Source of the DNA: CAZWMK01 sp964635065
Lineage (GTDB): Bacteria > Pseudomonadota > Alphaproteobacteria > Sphingomonadales > Sphingomonadaceae
Length of the DNA: 21,419 nt
Assembly (NCBI GenBank): GCA_964635065.1
Contig: CAZWMK010000031.1
Coordinates: 1-21,419 of the forward strand
Direction of reading: 5' to 3'
Shown here: positions 7,076-16,880 of the stretch, piece by piece
Numbering within the stretch: position 1 is the stretch's first letter
Layout of the letters: every line of letters starts with the position of its first letter
The notes under the pieces: generated by a model
Told to the model about the DNA's origin: nothing
The model's database searches: none
Seen by the model: the letters and a program-made list of their open reading frames with translations, nothing else
Translations under genes and position numbers: made by a program

Positions 7076-8164
7076 TTAATTCACCTGCGCAGGATCAAGC
7101 GGCGTCAGTTCCTGCGCGACCTTGGTGTTCATGGCGCGCACGTCATCGGGTGCGGCGATCAGACCGCGCGCCGAGAGATAGCCTTTCGGTCCAACGGCGC
7201 CATCGCTGGTGAATTCTGCGAGGAAGAGCTTGAGCGCGGGTTTGGCACGCACATGTTCGCCCTTCACATAGATATACAGCGGGCGCGATGCCGGATATTT
7301 GCCCGACGCAATATTTTCATAGGTCGGCAGAACGCCATCGATCGCAAGGCCGACGATCTTGTCGGCATTTTCGTTCATGTAGCTGTAGCCGAACACGCCG
7401 ATGGCGACCGGATTGGCGACGAGTTTCTGGACGATCAGATTGTCATTCTCGCCCGCTTCGACATAGGTGCCATCTTCGCGCAACTTCGTGCAGCGTTCCT
7501 TGAACAGGTCTTCGTTCGTGTCCTTGAGCGCGACGACAGCAGGAACGGCCTTGCAGCCGCCTTCCATCACCAGTTCGTTGAAGGCGTCGCGCGTTCCGCT
7601 GGTGGGTGGCGGACCGAGCACCTCGATCTTGCGTGCCGCCAGCTTCGCGTCGACATCGGACCAGTTCTGCACCCTATTGGGCTTGCCTGCGGCATCGCTT
7701 GCTGCGAGCGCCGACCAGATGGCCTTGAGGCTGAGCGCGATGGGGGCAGCGCTGCGCGCCTGTGCGACCGCGATGCCATCAAGGCCGATTTGCAGCTCGA
7801 TGATGTCTTTCACGCCATTTTTGGCGCATTGTTCGATCTCGCTTGCCTTGATGCGGCGCGAGGCATTGGCGATGTCCGGGAACTTGGCGCCGACACCGCT
7901 GCAAAACAGCTTGATGCCGCCGCCGGTGCCAGTCGATTCGACGATCGGCGTGGCGGCTGCGGGATATCTGCGCTTGAAGTTTTCCGCCACCGCCGTGGTG
8001 AAGGGATAGACGGTGGACGAGCCGACCGCGCGGATCGCCGGGCCGGAAACGCGCGGGCCATTCGCCGCATGATCGTCACCGGCGGGGGCATTGCTGCCAC
8101 TGTTTCCCGAACCGCAAGCGGCAAGGGCAACACAGGATGCAAGCATCAGGACAGTGTGACGCAT
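7076..8164 (-). CDS. pstS: Phosphate-binding lipoprotein PstS
   Basis: This 362-residue periplasmic-binding protein captures phosphate for an ABC importer. It has a lipoprotein signal, with the lipobox LAAC placing the modified cysteine at residue 17, followed by a Gly/Ser/Asn linker. Ligand loops typical of PstS are visible: AVGSSTVYPF, ESTGTGGGIKLF and PPTSGTRDAFNEL. The start at 8164 has an AAGGAGAG ribosome site eight bases upstream; an earlier in-frame start at 8224 would bury the signal peptide. No pstC, pstA, pstB or phoU is in the window, so it is either a stand-alone or a second copy. It lies 104 bases after polA and is one base from folA. I see no clear Pho box. Confidence 0.92.
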   Translation of the reverse strand: MRHTVLMLASCVALAACGSGNSGSNAPAGDDHAANGPRVSGPAIRAVGSSTVYPFTTAVAENFKRRYPAAATPIVESTGTGGGIKLFCSGVGAKFPDIANASRRIKASEIEQCAKNGVKDIIELQIGLDGIAVAQARSAAPIALSLKAIWSALAASDAAGKPNRVQNWSDVDAKLAARKIEVLGPPPTSGTRDAFNELVMEGGCKAVPAVVALKDTNEDLFKERCTKLREDGTYVEAGENDNLIVQKLVANPVAIGVFGYSYMNENADKIVGLAIDGVLPTYENIASGKYPASRPLYIYVKGEHVRAKPALKLFLAEFTSDGAVGPKGYLSARGLIAAPDDVRAMNTKVAQELTPLDPAQVN

Positions 8165-8268
8165 GGCTTTCGCTCTCCTTTCATCGGCGCCGGTCGAAGG
8201 CGCGCAGCTTGCTCCCATGACCATGTGGCAAGGCGCCGGTCAAGGGAGACAGGCCTGATACGCCGCAG

Positions 8269-11043
8269 CTAGTGGGCAGCGCCCCAGCTTGCACCTGTAC
8301 CGATTTCGACGTCGAGCGGCACGGACAGTGACAGGGCGGGCGCCGCGGCGTTTGTCATCGTTGCCTGAATGATCGGCACCGCGCGTTCGACAAGGGCTGC
8401 GGGTGCTTCGAACACCAGTTCGTCATGGACTTGCAGCAGCATGCGCACGTCCTGCAGGCCAGCGTCGGCGAGCGCCTGCGGCATGCGGATCATTGCGCGT
8501 TTGACGATATCTGCCGCTGTCCCCTGAATGGGCGCGTTGATCGCGGCGCGTTCGGCGAATTGTCGCTCGCCGCCATTTTTTGAATGGATGAGCGGCAGAT
8601 GCGTCTTGCGGCCGAACAGCGTGGTGACAAAGCCATGTTCGCGGGCAAAGGCGACCGTGCGCGCCATATAATCGCGGATGCCGGGGAAGCGGTCGAAATA
8701 CAGGTCGATATAGCGCTGGGCCGCACCGCGATCGACACCCAGCCGCTGGGCGAGGCCGAAGGCGGTGGTGCCATAGATGATCGAGAAATTGATCGTCTTG
8801 GCGCGGCGCCTGAGATCGGCGGGATCGACGCCTGCCGCCAGTTCGTCGGCAAAGACCTCGCGCGCGGTCAGCATGTGGATGTCGCCGTCTTCGGCATAGA
8901 CCTGCTTCAGTGGCGCGACGTCGGCAATATGGGCCATCAGCCGCAGTTCGACCTGGCTGTAGTCGGCGGCGATGATGACATTGCCCGGTTCGGCCACAAA
9001 GGCATGACGGATGCGGCGGCCCATTTCCGTGCGGATCGGGATGTTTTGCAGATTGGGGTCATTCGACGACAGCCGCCCCGTCGTGGTCGCCGCCATGTGA
9101 AAGCTGGTGTGGACGCGACCGGTGCGCGGGTTGATCTGCTGTTGCAGTGCGTCGGTATAGGTGGATTTCAGCTTGGCATTCTGTCGCCAGTCGAGCACTT
9201 TTTGTGCGATTTCCGCGCCGTCTTCCGCCAGTTTTTCCAGAACGCTGACATCGGTGCCATATTGACCGGTCTTGCTTTTCTTGCCGCCTGGCAGGCCAAG
9301 GCGATCGAACAGCACCTCGCCCAGTTGTTTCGGGCTGGCAATATTGAAGGGCCCACCCGCAGCGGTGAAGATTTCTGCTTCGAGCCGCGCCAGTTCGATC
9401 GCATAGGCGGCGGACAGGTCGGCAAGTGCCGAACGGTCGACACGAATGCCAGCTGTTTCCATCCGGGCGATGACGGGCGCGACCGGCCGGTCGATCATTT
9501 CATAAACGCGCGTCACCTGTTCGCGCCACAGGCGGGGTTTCAGCGTCTGCCACAGCCTGAGCGTGACGTCGGCATCTTCGGCGGCATAGGCGGTTGCCTT
9601 GTCGAGCGGCACTTCGGCAAAGCCAATCTGGCTTTTGCCCGTGCCGCAGACGTCCTTGTAGGCAATCGGATGGTGGCCGAGGTGGCGATCGGACAGGTCG
9701 TCCATGCCGTGATTGTGTCGCCCGGCGTCAAGCGCATAGGAAATCAGCATCGTGTCGTCGAAGGGCGCGACAATAAGGCCATATTGGCCGAGCACGATCA
9801 TGTCATATTTCAGGTTCTGACCGATTTTCAGCGTTGCCGGATCGGCAAGCAGCGGTTTCAGCGCTGTCAGCACGACGTCGCGCCCCAGTTGCGGCGGGCG
9901 CTCGACGAGCAATCCCTCGCCTGTGCCATGGCCGACCGGGATATAGCAGGCCTTGCCGGGCGCAAGCGCGAGGCTGACGCCGACCAGCTCGGCGCGCGTG
10001 GCGTTCAGATCGGTGGTTTCGGTATCAATGGCGACATGGCCCTGTGCGCGGGCCGCTTCGATCCACCAGTGCAGGCGTGCGGGCGTTGTCACGCATTCAT
10101 AGGCCGCATGGTCGAAAGGGACGGCAGTCTGTGGAGCCTCGGGCGGCAGTGGATCGCCGTGGCTGGCCGCCTCGCGCGCGAGCTTCGCAAGCAGCGAGCG
10201 GAAACCATGTTTTTTGAGGAACGCTGACAGCGGGCCGTGCGGCGGATCCTGAATGTCGAGCTGTTCGAGCGGTTCGGGCAGGTCGAGATTATCCACCAGT
10301 GTCACCAGCTGTTTCGACAGGCGGATGTCATCGACACTGGCCGCGATCGATTCGCGCATTTTCGGGCGCTTGACGTCATCGACACGGGCAATGAGTGTTT
10401 CAACGTCGCCGAATTGCTGGATGAGATCGGCCGCGCCTTTCGGGCCGATGCCGCGCACGCCGGGCACATTGTCGACGCTGTCGCCCATCAGTGCCTGCAC
10501 CTCGATCACCTGTTCGGGGGGGACGCCGAATTTTTCGATCACGGCATCGCGCCCAAGCCGGCGGTTGTTCATCGTGTCGTAGAGTTCCAGCCCCGGCTGG
10601 ACGAGCTGCATCAGATCCTTGTCGGACGAGACGATGGTGACATGCCAGCCCTGTGCCAGGGCAGCCTTGGCATAGCTGGCGATGATGTCGTCGGCCTCCC
10701 AGCCCGCCTGCTCGATGCACGGCACGCCAAAGGCGCGGACGGCATCGCGGATGAGTGGAAACTGCGGGCGCAGATCTTCGGGCGGTTCGGGCCGGTTCGC
10801 CTTGTAGGCGGGGTAGAGATCGTTGCGGAAGGTATGCTTTCCGGCATCGAGGATGACGGCCAGATGTGTTGGCTCATCGGCGCCGTTCAGTTCCTCGATC
10901 AGCTTCCACAGCATCGCCGTGAAGCCATAGACCGCGCCGACTGGCGTGCCTTCGGGATCACTGAGCGGTGGCAGGCGGTGATAGGCACGGAAGATGAAGC
11001 CCGAGCCATCGACGAGATAAAGGTGGTTCTGTTTGGCAGCCAT
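8269..11043 (-). CDS. polA: DNA polymerase I
   Basis: This 924-residue, full-length Pol I removes RNA primers and fills gaps in replication and repair. Three domains are seen in order. The 5'-3' flap nuclease (residues 1 to about 295) has VDGSGFIFRAYH and the acidic cluster WEADDIIA plus SSDKDL. The 3'-5' proofreading domain (about 315-515) has an intact Asp340-x-Glu342 in DTETTDL and Asp414 in LKYD. The polymerase domain (about 530-924) has motif A DYSQVELR (Asp694), the O-helix RRRAKTINFSIIYG (Phe753, the dNTP-selective residue) and motif C VHDE (His873-Asp874-Glu875). All catalytic residues look intact, unlike many Pol I enzymes with decayed exonucleases. It starts 55 bases after nadB on the same strand. 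Confidence 0.98.
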   Translation of the reverse strand: MAAKQNHLYLVDGSGFIFRAYHRLPPLSDPEGTPVGAVYGFTAMLWKLIEELNGADEPTHLAVILDAGKHTFRNDLYPAYKANRPEPPEDLRPQFPLIRDAVRAFGVPCIEQAGWEADDIIASYAKAALAQGWHVTIVSSDKDLMQLVQPGLELYDTMNNRRLGRDAVIEKFGVPPEQVIEVQALMGDSVDNVPGVRGIGPKGAADLIQQFGDVETLIARVDDVKRPKMRESIAASVDDIRLSKQLVTLVDNLDLPEPLEQLDIQDPPHGPLSAFLKKHGFRSLLAKLAREAASHGDPLPPEAPQTAVPFDHAAYECVTTPARLHWWIEAARAQGHVAIDTETTDLNATRAELVGVSLALAPGKACYIPVGHGTGEGLLVERPPQLGRDVVLTALKPLLADPATLKIGQNLKYDMIVLGQYGLIVAPFDDTMLISYALDAGRHNHGMDDLSDRHLGHHPIAYKDVCGTGKSQIGFAEVPLDKATAYAAEDADVTLRLWQTLKPRLWREQVTRVYEMIDRPVAPVIARMETAGIRVDRSALADLSAAYAIELARLEAEIFTAAGGPFNIASPKQLGEVLFDRLGLPGGKKSKTGQYGTDVSVLEKLAEDGAEIAQKVLDWRQNAKLKSTYTDALQQQINPRTGRVHTSFHMAATTTGRLSSNDPNLQNIPIRTEMGRRIRHAFVAEPGNVIIAADYSQVELRLMAHIADVAPLKQVYAEDGDIHMLTAREVFADELAAGVDPADLRRRAKTINFSIIYGTTAFGLAQRLGVDRGAAQRYIDLYFDRFPGIRDYMARTVAFAREHGFVTTLFGRKTHLPLIHSKNGGERQFAERAAINAPIQGTAADIVKRAMIRMPQALADAGLQDVRMLLQVHDELVFEAPAALVERAVPIIQATMTNAAAPALSLSVPLDVEIGTGASWGAAH

Positions 11044-11098
11044 GCGCCCGTGTAGCAGGCGCGCACCGGCTTGCCAAAGGCCGTTGCGCTGTCAGCCG

Positions 11099-12700
11099 TC
11101 AGGGAATGAGAATGGTGTCGCGCGGCGTGGCGTCGGTTCTGGGATAGTTGAGCGTGTAATGCAGGCCACGGCTTTCCTTGCGACGCTTGGCGGACTTCAC
11201 GATCAAGCGCGCGACTTCGACGAGATTGCGCAGTTCGATCAGATCGGGCGTGATGCGGAAATTGCCGTAATAATCCTCGATTTCATTCCTGAGCAGCTTG
11301 ATGCGGTGCGCAGCGCGTTCGAGGCGCTTGTTGGTGCGGACAATGCCGACATAGTCCCACATGGCGCGGCGCAGTTCTGCCCAGTTGTGGGCGATCACGA
11401 CCTCTTCATCGCTGTCGGTGACGCGACTTTCGTCCCATGGCTGGACATGCGGCGGCGGGGGCATGGCGGCGTGATGCGCGATGATATGCTGGGCGGCGGA
11501 CTGGCCAAAGACAAGGCATTCGAGCAGCGAGTTCGAGGCCATGCGGTTCGCACCGTGCAGGCCCGACTGGGTGACTTCGCCAATCGCGTAGAGGCCGGGC
11601 AGATCGGTGCAGCCGTTGCGGTCGATCATCACGCCACCGCAGCTGTAATGTGCGGCAGGCACGACAGGGATCGGCTGGTTGACAGGATCTATGCCCAGTT
11701 CGCGCAGGCGTTTCACGATGGTCGGAAAATGGCTTTCGATGAAATCGGCGCCGCGATGGCGGATATCGAGATCGACATGTTCAAGGCCGAGCCGCTTCAT
11801 TTCATGGTCGATGGCGCGCGCCACAACGTCGCGCGGGGCCAGTTCGGCGCGGTCGTCGAAGCGCGGCATGAAGCGTTCATCGGTACCAGGCAGTTTCAGC
11901 AGCCCGCCTTCACCGCGCATTGCCTCGGTGATCAGGAAGTTCTTGACCTCGGGGTGGTAGAGGCAGGTCGGGTGAAACTGGTTGAATTCCATGTTCGATA
12001 CGCGACAGCCCGCGCGCCACGCCATCGCCACCCCGTCTCCCGTCGCACCATCGGGATTGGTCGAATAGAGATAGACACGGCTGGCGCCGCCGGTTGCCAG
12101 AACGGTAGCGGGCGCGAGTAGCCGATCGACCTTTCCGCTGTTGCGGTTAAGGGCGTAAAGACCGTGGATGCGGCGTTCCTTGAAGCCGACGCCGTTGATG
12201 TGACGTTCGCTGATGAGGTCGACGCCCATGAGGTCGGTGAGGATGGTGATGTTGGGATGGGCGAGGGCCGCATGTTCCAGCGCCTTTTGCACCGCCCAGC
12301 CGGTCGCGTCATCGACATGGACGATGCGCCGCGCGCTGTGCCCGCCTTCGCGCGTGAGGTGAAAGCGTTCGGACAGCGATTCGCCCGGATTGAACGGCAC
12401 GCCAAGCGCCGCCAGCTGTTCGATGGCAGCGGGCGCGTTTTCCACCACGAATTCCACAGTCGCGCGGTCGTTCAGGCCGGCGCCCGCGATCATCGTGTCC
12501 TCGATGTGGCTTTCAAAGGTATCGCCCGCTTCGAGAACGGCCGCGATGCCACCCTGCGCCCAGGCCGTCGAACCGGCGGACAGGTTGCCCTTCGACAGCA
12601 CCGCGACCTTGTAGCGGGGGGCAAGGTTGAGGGCACAGGTCAGGCCGGCTGCGCCTGATCCGACAATGATGACGTCGAAATGACGGATGGTGTCAGTCAT
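11099..12700 (-). CDS. nadB: L-aspartate oxidase
   Basis: This 533-residue flavoprotein oxidises L-aspartate to iminoaspartate, the first step of de novo NAD synthesis. The FAD-binding dinucleotide fold opens at VIIVGSGAAGLT (residues 10-21). Other family segments are GSTAWAQGGIAAV, REGGHSARRIVHVDDATG (active-site region), MEFNQFHPTCLY, and HGANRMASNSLLECLVFG near the C-terminal half. A helical C-terminal domain follows. The ATG at 12698-12700 overlaps the end of the upstream ABC gene by eight bases, so coupling is likely. The open frame continues to 12949, but that extension is antisense-type sequence within the ABC gene. nadA and nadC are not in the window. Confidence 0.96.
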   Translation of the reverse strand: MTDTIRHFDVIIVGSGAAGLTCALNLAPRYKVAVLSKGNLSAGSTAWAQGGIAAVLEAGDTFESHIEDTMIAGAGLNDRATVEFVVENAPAAIEQLAALGVPFNPGESLSERFHLTREGGHSARRIVHVDDATGWAVQKALEHAALAHPNITILTDLMGVDLISERHINGVGFKERRIHGLYALNRNSGKVDRLLAPATVLATGGASRVYLYSTNPDGATGDGVAMAWRAGCRVSNMEFNQFHPTCLYHPEVKNFLITEAMRGEGGLLKLPGTDERFMPRFDDRAELAPRDVVARAIDHEMKRLGLEHVDLDIRHRGADFIESHFPTIVKRLRELGIDPVNQPIPVVPAAHYSCGGVMIDRNGCTDLPGLYAIGEVTQSGLHGANRMASNSLLECLVFGQSAAQHIIAHHAAMPPPPHVQPWDESRVTDSDEEVVIAHNWAELRRAMWDYVGIVRTNKRLERAAHRIKLLRNEIEDYYGNFRITPDLIELRNLVEVARLIVKSAKRRKESRGLHYTLNYPRTDATPRDTILIP

Positions 12701-13625
12701 GCGGACCTGCGCTGCGCGTGAGGGCGAGAAAGACATCTTCGAGGCTGGCCTCTTCGGTCGAGACGTCGACGATTCCAAAGCCCGCCTGTGCGATTGCCAT
12801 GAGCAGTTCCCCCGCCTGATGCCGGTTGCGATCATAGCTGATCGACAGGCTGCGGTCGCCCGCCTTTTCGACAAGGACGCCGCCCGCAAGGCAGGGCAGG
12901 GCAGCGATATCGCCATCGACGGTGACGTGCATCTTCTTTTCGACCGCACGCGCCAGCAGGGTTGGCGTATCCTCGTTTGCGATCAGCCGGCCATGGTTGA
13001 TGATGGCAATGCGGTCGCAAAGTTCCTCTGCTTCTTCGAGATAATGGGTTGTCAGCACAATGGTGGTGCCGCGTGCGTGCAGCGTGCGGACATAGGCCCA
13101 CAGCTGCTGGCGCAGTTCGACGTCGACGCCCGCCGTCGGTTCGTCAAGGACCAGCACCGGTGGATTATGCACCATTGCCTTGGCGACAAGCAGGCGCCGT
13201 TTCATGCCGCCCGACAGGCTGCGGGCATAGGTATCGGCCTTGTCGGTCAGATGGACGGCGGCGAGCAGCGCGTCGGTCTGGCGCGCGGCTTTCGGCACGG
13301 CATAAAGGCCCGCCTGCAGTTCCAGCACCTCGCGCGGGGTGAAAAAGGCGTCGAACACCAGTTCCTGCGGCACGACGCCGATCGAGCGCCGGGCGTTGCG
13401 CGGCTGGCTGTCGATGCCGAAGCCCCAGATATTCGCCGTGCCGCCGCTTTTGTTGACCAGACCCGCGAGGATGTTGATCAGTGTCGACTTGCCCGCGCCA
13501 TTTGGGCCAAGCAGGCCGAAAATCGTGCCGCGCGGCACTTCAAGCGAAACATTGTCCAGGGCCTTCTTGCCATTGGCATAGGTTTTGGACAGGGCATTGA
13601 TCGATATGGCGGACTGTTCCATCAT
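12693..13625 (-). CDS. ABC-2-type exporter ATP-binding subunit, permease not present
   Basis: This 310-residue ATPase has Walker A GPNGAGKST (residues 40-48), Q-loop Gln88 in GVVPQEL, signature LSGGM (138-142), Walker B VLVLDEP (157-163) and the H-loop TTHYLEEAEELCDRI. The layout, with a C-terminal extension of about 80 residues ending in ASLEDVFLALT, matches exporter ATPases of the DrrA/NodI/CcmA type. It should pair with a membrane permease, but none lies on either side. The start is ATG at 13623-13625 or the next codon at 13622; GAGG is directly adjacent, so the second ATG is possible. The open frame runs further to 13685 without family similarity. It overlaps nadB by eight bases. The substrate is unknown. 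Confidence 0.9.
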   Translation of the reverse strand: MMEQSAISINALSKTYANGKKALDNVSLEVPRGTIFGLLGPNGAGKSTLINILAGLVNKSGGTANIWGFGIDSQPRNARRSIGVVPQELVFDAFFTPREVLELQAGLYAVPKAARQTDALLAAVHLTDKADTYARSLSGGMKRRLLVAKAMVHNPPVLVLDEPTAGVDVELRQQLWAYVRTLHARGTTIVLTTHYLEEAEELCDRIAIINHGRLIANEDTPTLLARAVEKKMHVTVDGDIAALPCLAGGVLVEKAGDRSLSISYDRNRHQAGELLMAIAQAGFGIVDVSTEEASLEDVFLALTRSAGPHD

Positions 13626-13682
13626 CCTCGCGCATAGCTTGAGTGCAGGCCAAGTGCAAAGCATCGGTTGATTAACCCGCAT

Positions 13683-13703
13683 CAATCCTGACGTTAAGGA
13701 TTG
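13683..13703. promoter_or_regulatory. 7-7-7 inverted repeat, candidate operator upstream of the DUF4402 pair
   Basis: CAATCCT (13683-13689) and AGGATTG (13697-13703) form a perfect inverted repeat around a 7-base spacer. It lies in the 119-base gap between the divergent ABC gene and the first DUF4402 gene, 41 bases before the latter's start. A direct repeat AGTGCA occurs nearby at 13642-13647 and 13653-13658, 11 bases apart (about one helical turn). Both patterns are typical of regulator binding sites, but I do not recognise the protein that would bind them. Confidence 0.4.
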
Positions 13704-13744
13704 GCTTTAAGGGAATAACAACCCGTGACAGTTACGCTGGCGAC

Positions 13745-14263
13745 ATGAGGATGATTCCGAGATTTCCATGCACATGCGTGGCCGGACTGGCTGCAGCCAC
13801 CGCGTTGCTGTCTTCGCCTGCGTCTGGCGCGACCGTGAATGGCGCGTCTGGCGCAATCATCCTGCGCCCACTTTCGGTTGTGAAAATCGAAGATCTGAAC
13901 TTTGGCTCGTTTTCTGCGGGCGCGACGTCAGGCTCGGTTGTTCTCAATCCGACGACCGGCGTTCGCACCACTTCAGGCAGCGTGTCGGCGATGCCCGGCA
14001 GCTTTCACCCAGCACAATTTTATACCTTGGGACAGGCCGGGCGCATCATTCAGATCACGCGCGGCGCTTTGCCCACACTGTCCCGCGCGGGTGGCGGCGG
14101 CGCGATGACGGTCAGTGCCTTGACGCTGAATGGTGCGACCTTGCGACTTGTGACGGCGACCGGGCTGATCGACCTCAGGGTGGGCGGCACCTTGCAGGTG
14201 AACGCAAGTCAGGCGCCGGGTAATTACAGTGGCAGCTTCACGATTAATGTGAATTATTTCTGA
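13745..14263 (+). CDS. DUF4402 secreted protein, first of tandem pair
   Basis: This 172-residue exported protein has a Sec signal peptide at residues 1 to about 28, with probable cleavage near PASGA-TV. The mature part is rich in Gly, Ser, Thr and beta-strand-forming residues and ends with the DUF4402 hallmark PGNYSGSFTINVNYF. DUF4402 proteins are beta-sandwich proteins resembling fimbrial or spore-coat-U subunits, found at or outside the outer membrane; their role is mostly undefined. The ribosome site is weak, and an ATG two codons later (13751) is an alternative. The stop TGA shares its last base with the next gene's ATG. No chaperone or usher gene adjoins, unlike classical pili. Confidence 0.85.
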   Translation: MRMIPRFPCTCVAGLAAATALLSSPASGATVNGASGAIILRPLSVVKIEDLNFGSFSAGATSGSVVLNPTTGVRTTSGSVSAMPGSFHPAQFYTLGQAGRIIQITRGALPTLSRAGGGGAMTVSALTLNGATLRLVTATGLIDLRVGGTLQVNASQAPGNYSGSFTINVNYF

Positions 14264-14763
14264 TGAACCGGCACCACATCTCGATCATGGCGTTGTGGCT
14301 GGCGATTGGCGCACCTGCCAGTTCCGCCAGCATTCCGGTTGCGGTGCGGACATCGATCGTCGTGCCGACACTTGTCGTCAAAGCGACGGATCTCGAATTT
14401 GGCAGCCTTTACGCCAGCGGCACGTCCGGCAGCGTGACGGTAACGCCCAACGCCGCGCGAACGACGGCTGGCGGCGTGGCAGTGGCGCCAGCAGCATTTC
14501 ACCCCGCGCATTTCATCTGCGTTGGCGGCCGCAACCAGAAGCTGAACATCAGCCTGCCAGTCGGCCCCGTTACACTGACCCGGGACGGTGGGGGGGCAAC
14601 CATGACCGTCAGCAACTTTGTACGCAGCGGCCATGCCACCAATCCAAAGCTCAACAACACCGGACGCCTTGATCTTTATGTCGGTGGGCGGCTCAATGTG
14701 GCGCCGAACCAGCTGCCGGGCAATTACAGCGGCAGTTTCAATGTCACCGTCAATTTCGAATAG
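14263..14763 (+). CDS. DUF4402 secreted protein, second of tandem pair
   Basis: This 166-residue paralogue of the preceding protein has its own signal peptide (residues 1 to about 22, MNRHHISIMALWLAIGAP then ASSA-S). Shared landmarks in the same order are a FGS loop after a strand (DLEFGSLYASGTSGSV versus DLNFGSFSAGATSGSV), FHPAHF versus FHPAQF, GGGATMTVS versus GGGAMTVS, and the final PGNYSGSFNVTVNFE. Overall divergence is considerable, so the duplication is old. The TGATG junction (one shared base) indicates translational coupling and perhaps joint assembly. A single cysteine in FICVGGRN is not matched at the same place in the first copy. Confidence 0.85.
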   Translation: MNRHHISIMALWLAIGAPASSASIPVAVRTSIVVPTLVVKATDLEFGSLYASGTSGSVTVTPNAARTTAGGVAVAPAAFHPAHFICVGGRNQKLNISLPVGPVTLTRDGGGATMTVSNFVRSGHATNPKLNNTGRLDLYVGGRLNVAPNQLPGNYSGSFNVTVNFE

Positions 14764-14802
14764 CGTCTTTTCCAAAGGCGTCCGCTTTGCTAAGCGCATA
14801 TC

Positions 14803-14997
14803 ATGACTGATCTGCCGCCCCCTGAGACCATCCTGACCGACAAATCGCGCGTTGCCTGCGACGGCGATCAAGGGCCGCTTGGTCATCCGCGCGTATGGCT
14901 GGAAATCGATGCACGCGGTTATGTCGACTGCACCTATTGCGACCGCCGCTTCATTTTGCAGGGCGGACCTGCCGACAAGGGTGCAAATCGCGTCTGA
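14803..14997 (+). CDS. Zinc-finger CHCC-type protein (NDUFS6-like)
   Basis: This 64-residue protein belongs to the zf-CHCC family, whose mitochondrial member NDUFS6 is a complex I accessory subunit. The four probable zinc ligands are Cys19 (RVACDGD), His28 (PLGHPRVWLEID), and Cys43 and Cys46 (YVDCTYCDRRF). The spacing fits the family. Short bacterial members are common in alphaproteobacteria; direct participation in complex I here is inference. It begins 39 bases after the DUF4402 pair and ends 18 bases before tldD, a neighbourhood suggesting co-transcription with the protease gene. Confidence 0.88.
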   Translation: MTDLPPPETILTDKSRVACDGDQGPLGHPRVWLEIDARGYVDCTYCDRRFILQGGPADKGANRV

Positions 14998-15015
14998 CTA
15001 CTCTATATCGGCAGG

Positions 15016-16446
<1,431 letters not shown>

Positions 16447-16476
16447 CCGGCGCCTTCGGGACAGCTTGCCGTGCGG

Positions 16477-16782
16477 TTAATCCCGGCTTTGCGTGGCGTT
16501 GGCGGTCGCAGATGCGTCCGTCCGCGCCTGCCGGAGCCGCATGATGCGACGGCTGACGGCGGTGCCGTGCGGTGCGCCAAGCAGATGACGCTGCTTCAGG
16601 GTGGTCCCGCCATAGCCGGGGTCGATGGCGACCGCGATGACGGTTTCGGACACATCTTCGGGCGATGCGGCCTGCTGGCCATAATGAATGCGGACGCCAT
16701 GTTCGGTGCGCGCCGGTGCGGCACTGGCCGTTGCCGGAAGGCTGCTCAGTGCGAGCAGCATGAAAATCGCAACAACACGCAT
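16477..16782 (-). CDS. Small exported protein, unrecognised
   Basis: This 101-residue protein has a clear Sec signal peptide: MRVVAIF, a hydrophobic core through LLALSSLP, then probable cleavage after ATASA near residue 22. The mature part is about 79 residues, contains the segment VRIHYGQQ and the Gly-rich DPGYGGTTLKQRHL, and ends in a basic, Ala/Arg-rich tail (RRIMRLRQAR...). It has no cysteine. I do not recognise the family. The start at 16782 is supported by AGGAGAAGG just upstream; the longer open frame to 17064 runs antisense through the patatin gene and lacks such a signal. It is convergent with tldD and divergent from the patatin gene. It is probably a periplasmic protein of unknown role. 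Confidence 0.65.
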   Translation of the reverse strand: MRVVAIFMLLALSSLPATASAAPARTEHGVRIHYGQQAASPEDVSETVIAVAIDPGYGGTTLKQRHLLGAPHGTAVSRRIMRLRQARTDASATANATQSRD

Positions 16783-16880
16783 CCCGCCTTCTCCTGTCCA
16801 GACAGCAGACGCATGATAGCCCCTGCTTTGTTGGCCGTACAGGGCGGAAGCTGGCGCCAGACAAGCCTGCGAGGCGGTCG

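Noticed and set aside
6932..8272. 446-codon plus-strand open frame across folA and pstS
   Set aside because: It runs antisense through two clearly recognised genes and their junction; it is a compositional shadow.
8584..10227. 547-codon plus-strand open frame antisense to polA
   Set aside because: It is a GC-rich shadow of polA. The complementary frame carries all Pol I motifs, and the antisense translation shows no family and no ribosome site.
11033..12121. 362-codon plus-strand open frame antisense to nadB
   Set aside because: nadB on the minus strand has intact FAD and active-site motifs; the antisense frame has none.
12687..13637. 316-codon plus-strand open frame antisense to the ABC ATPase
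   Set aside because: Walker A, signature and Walker B motifs establish the minus-strand gene.
13672..13690. TTGAT...ATCAA as an FNR-type site upstream of DUF4402
   Set aside because: The half-sites are 8 bases apart; FNR/Anr sites need 4.
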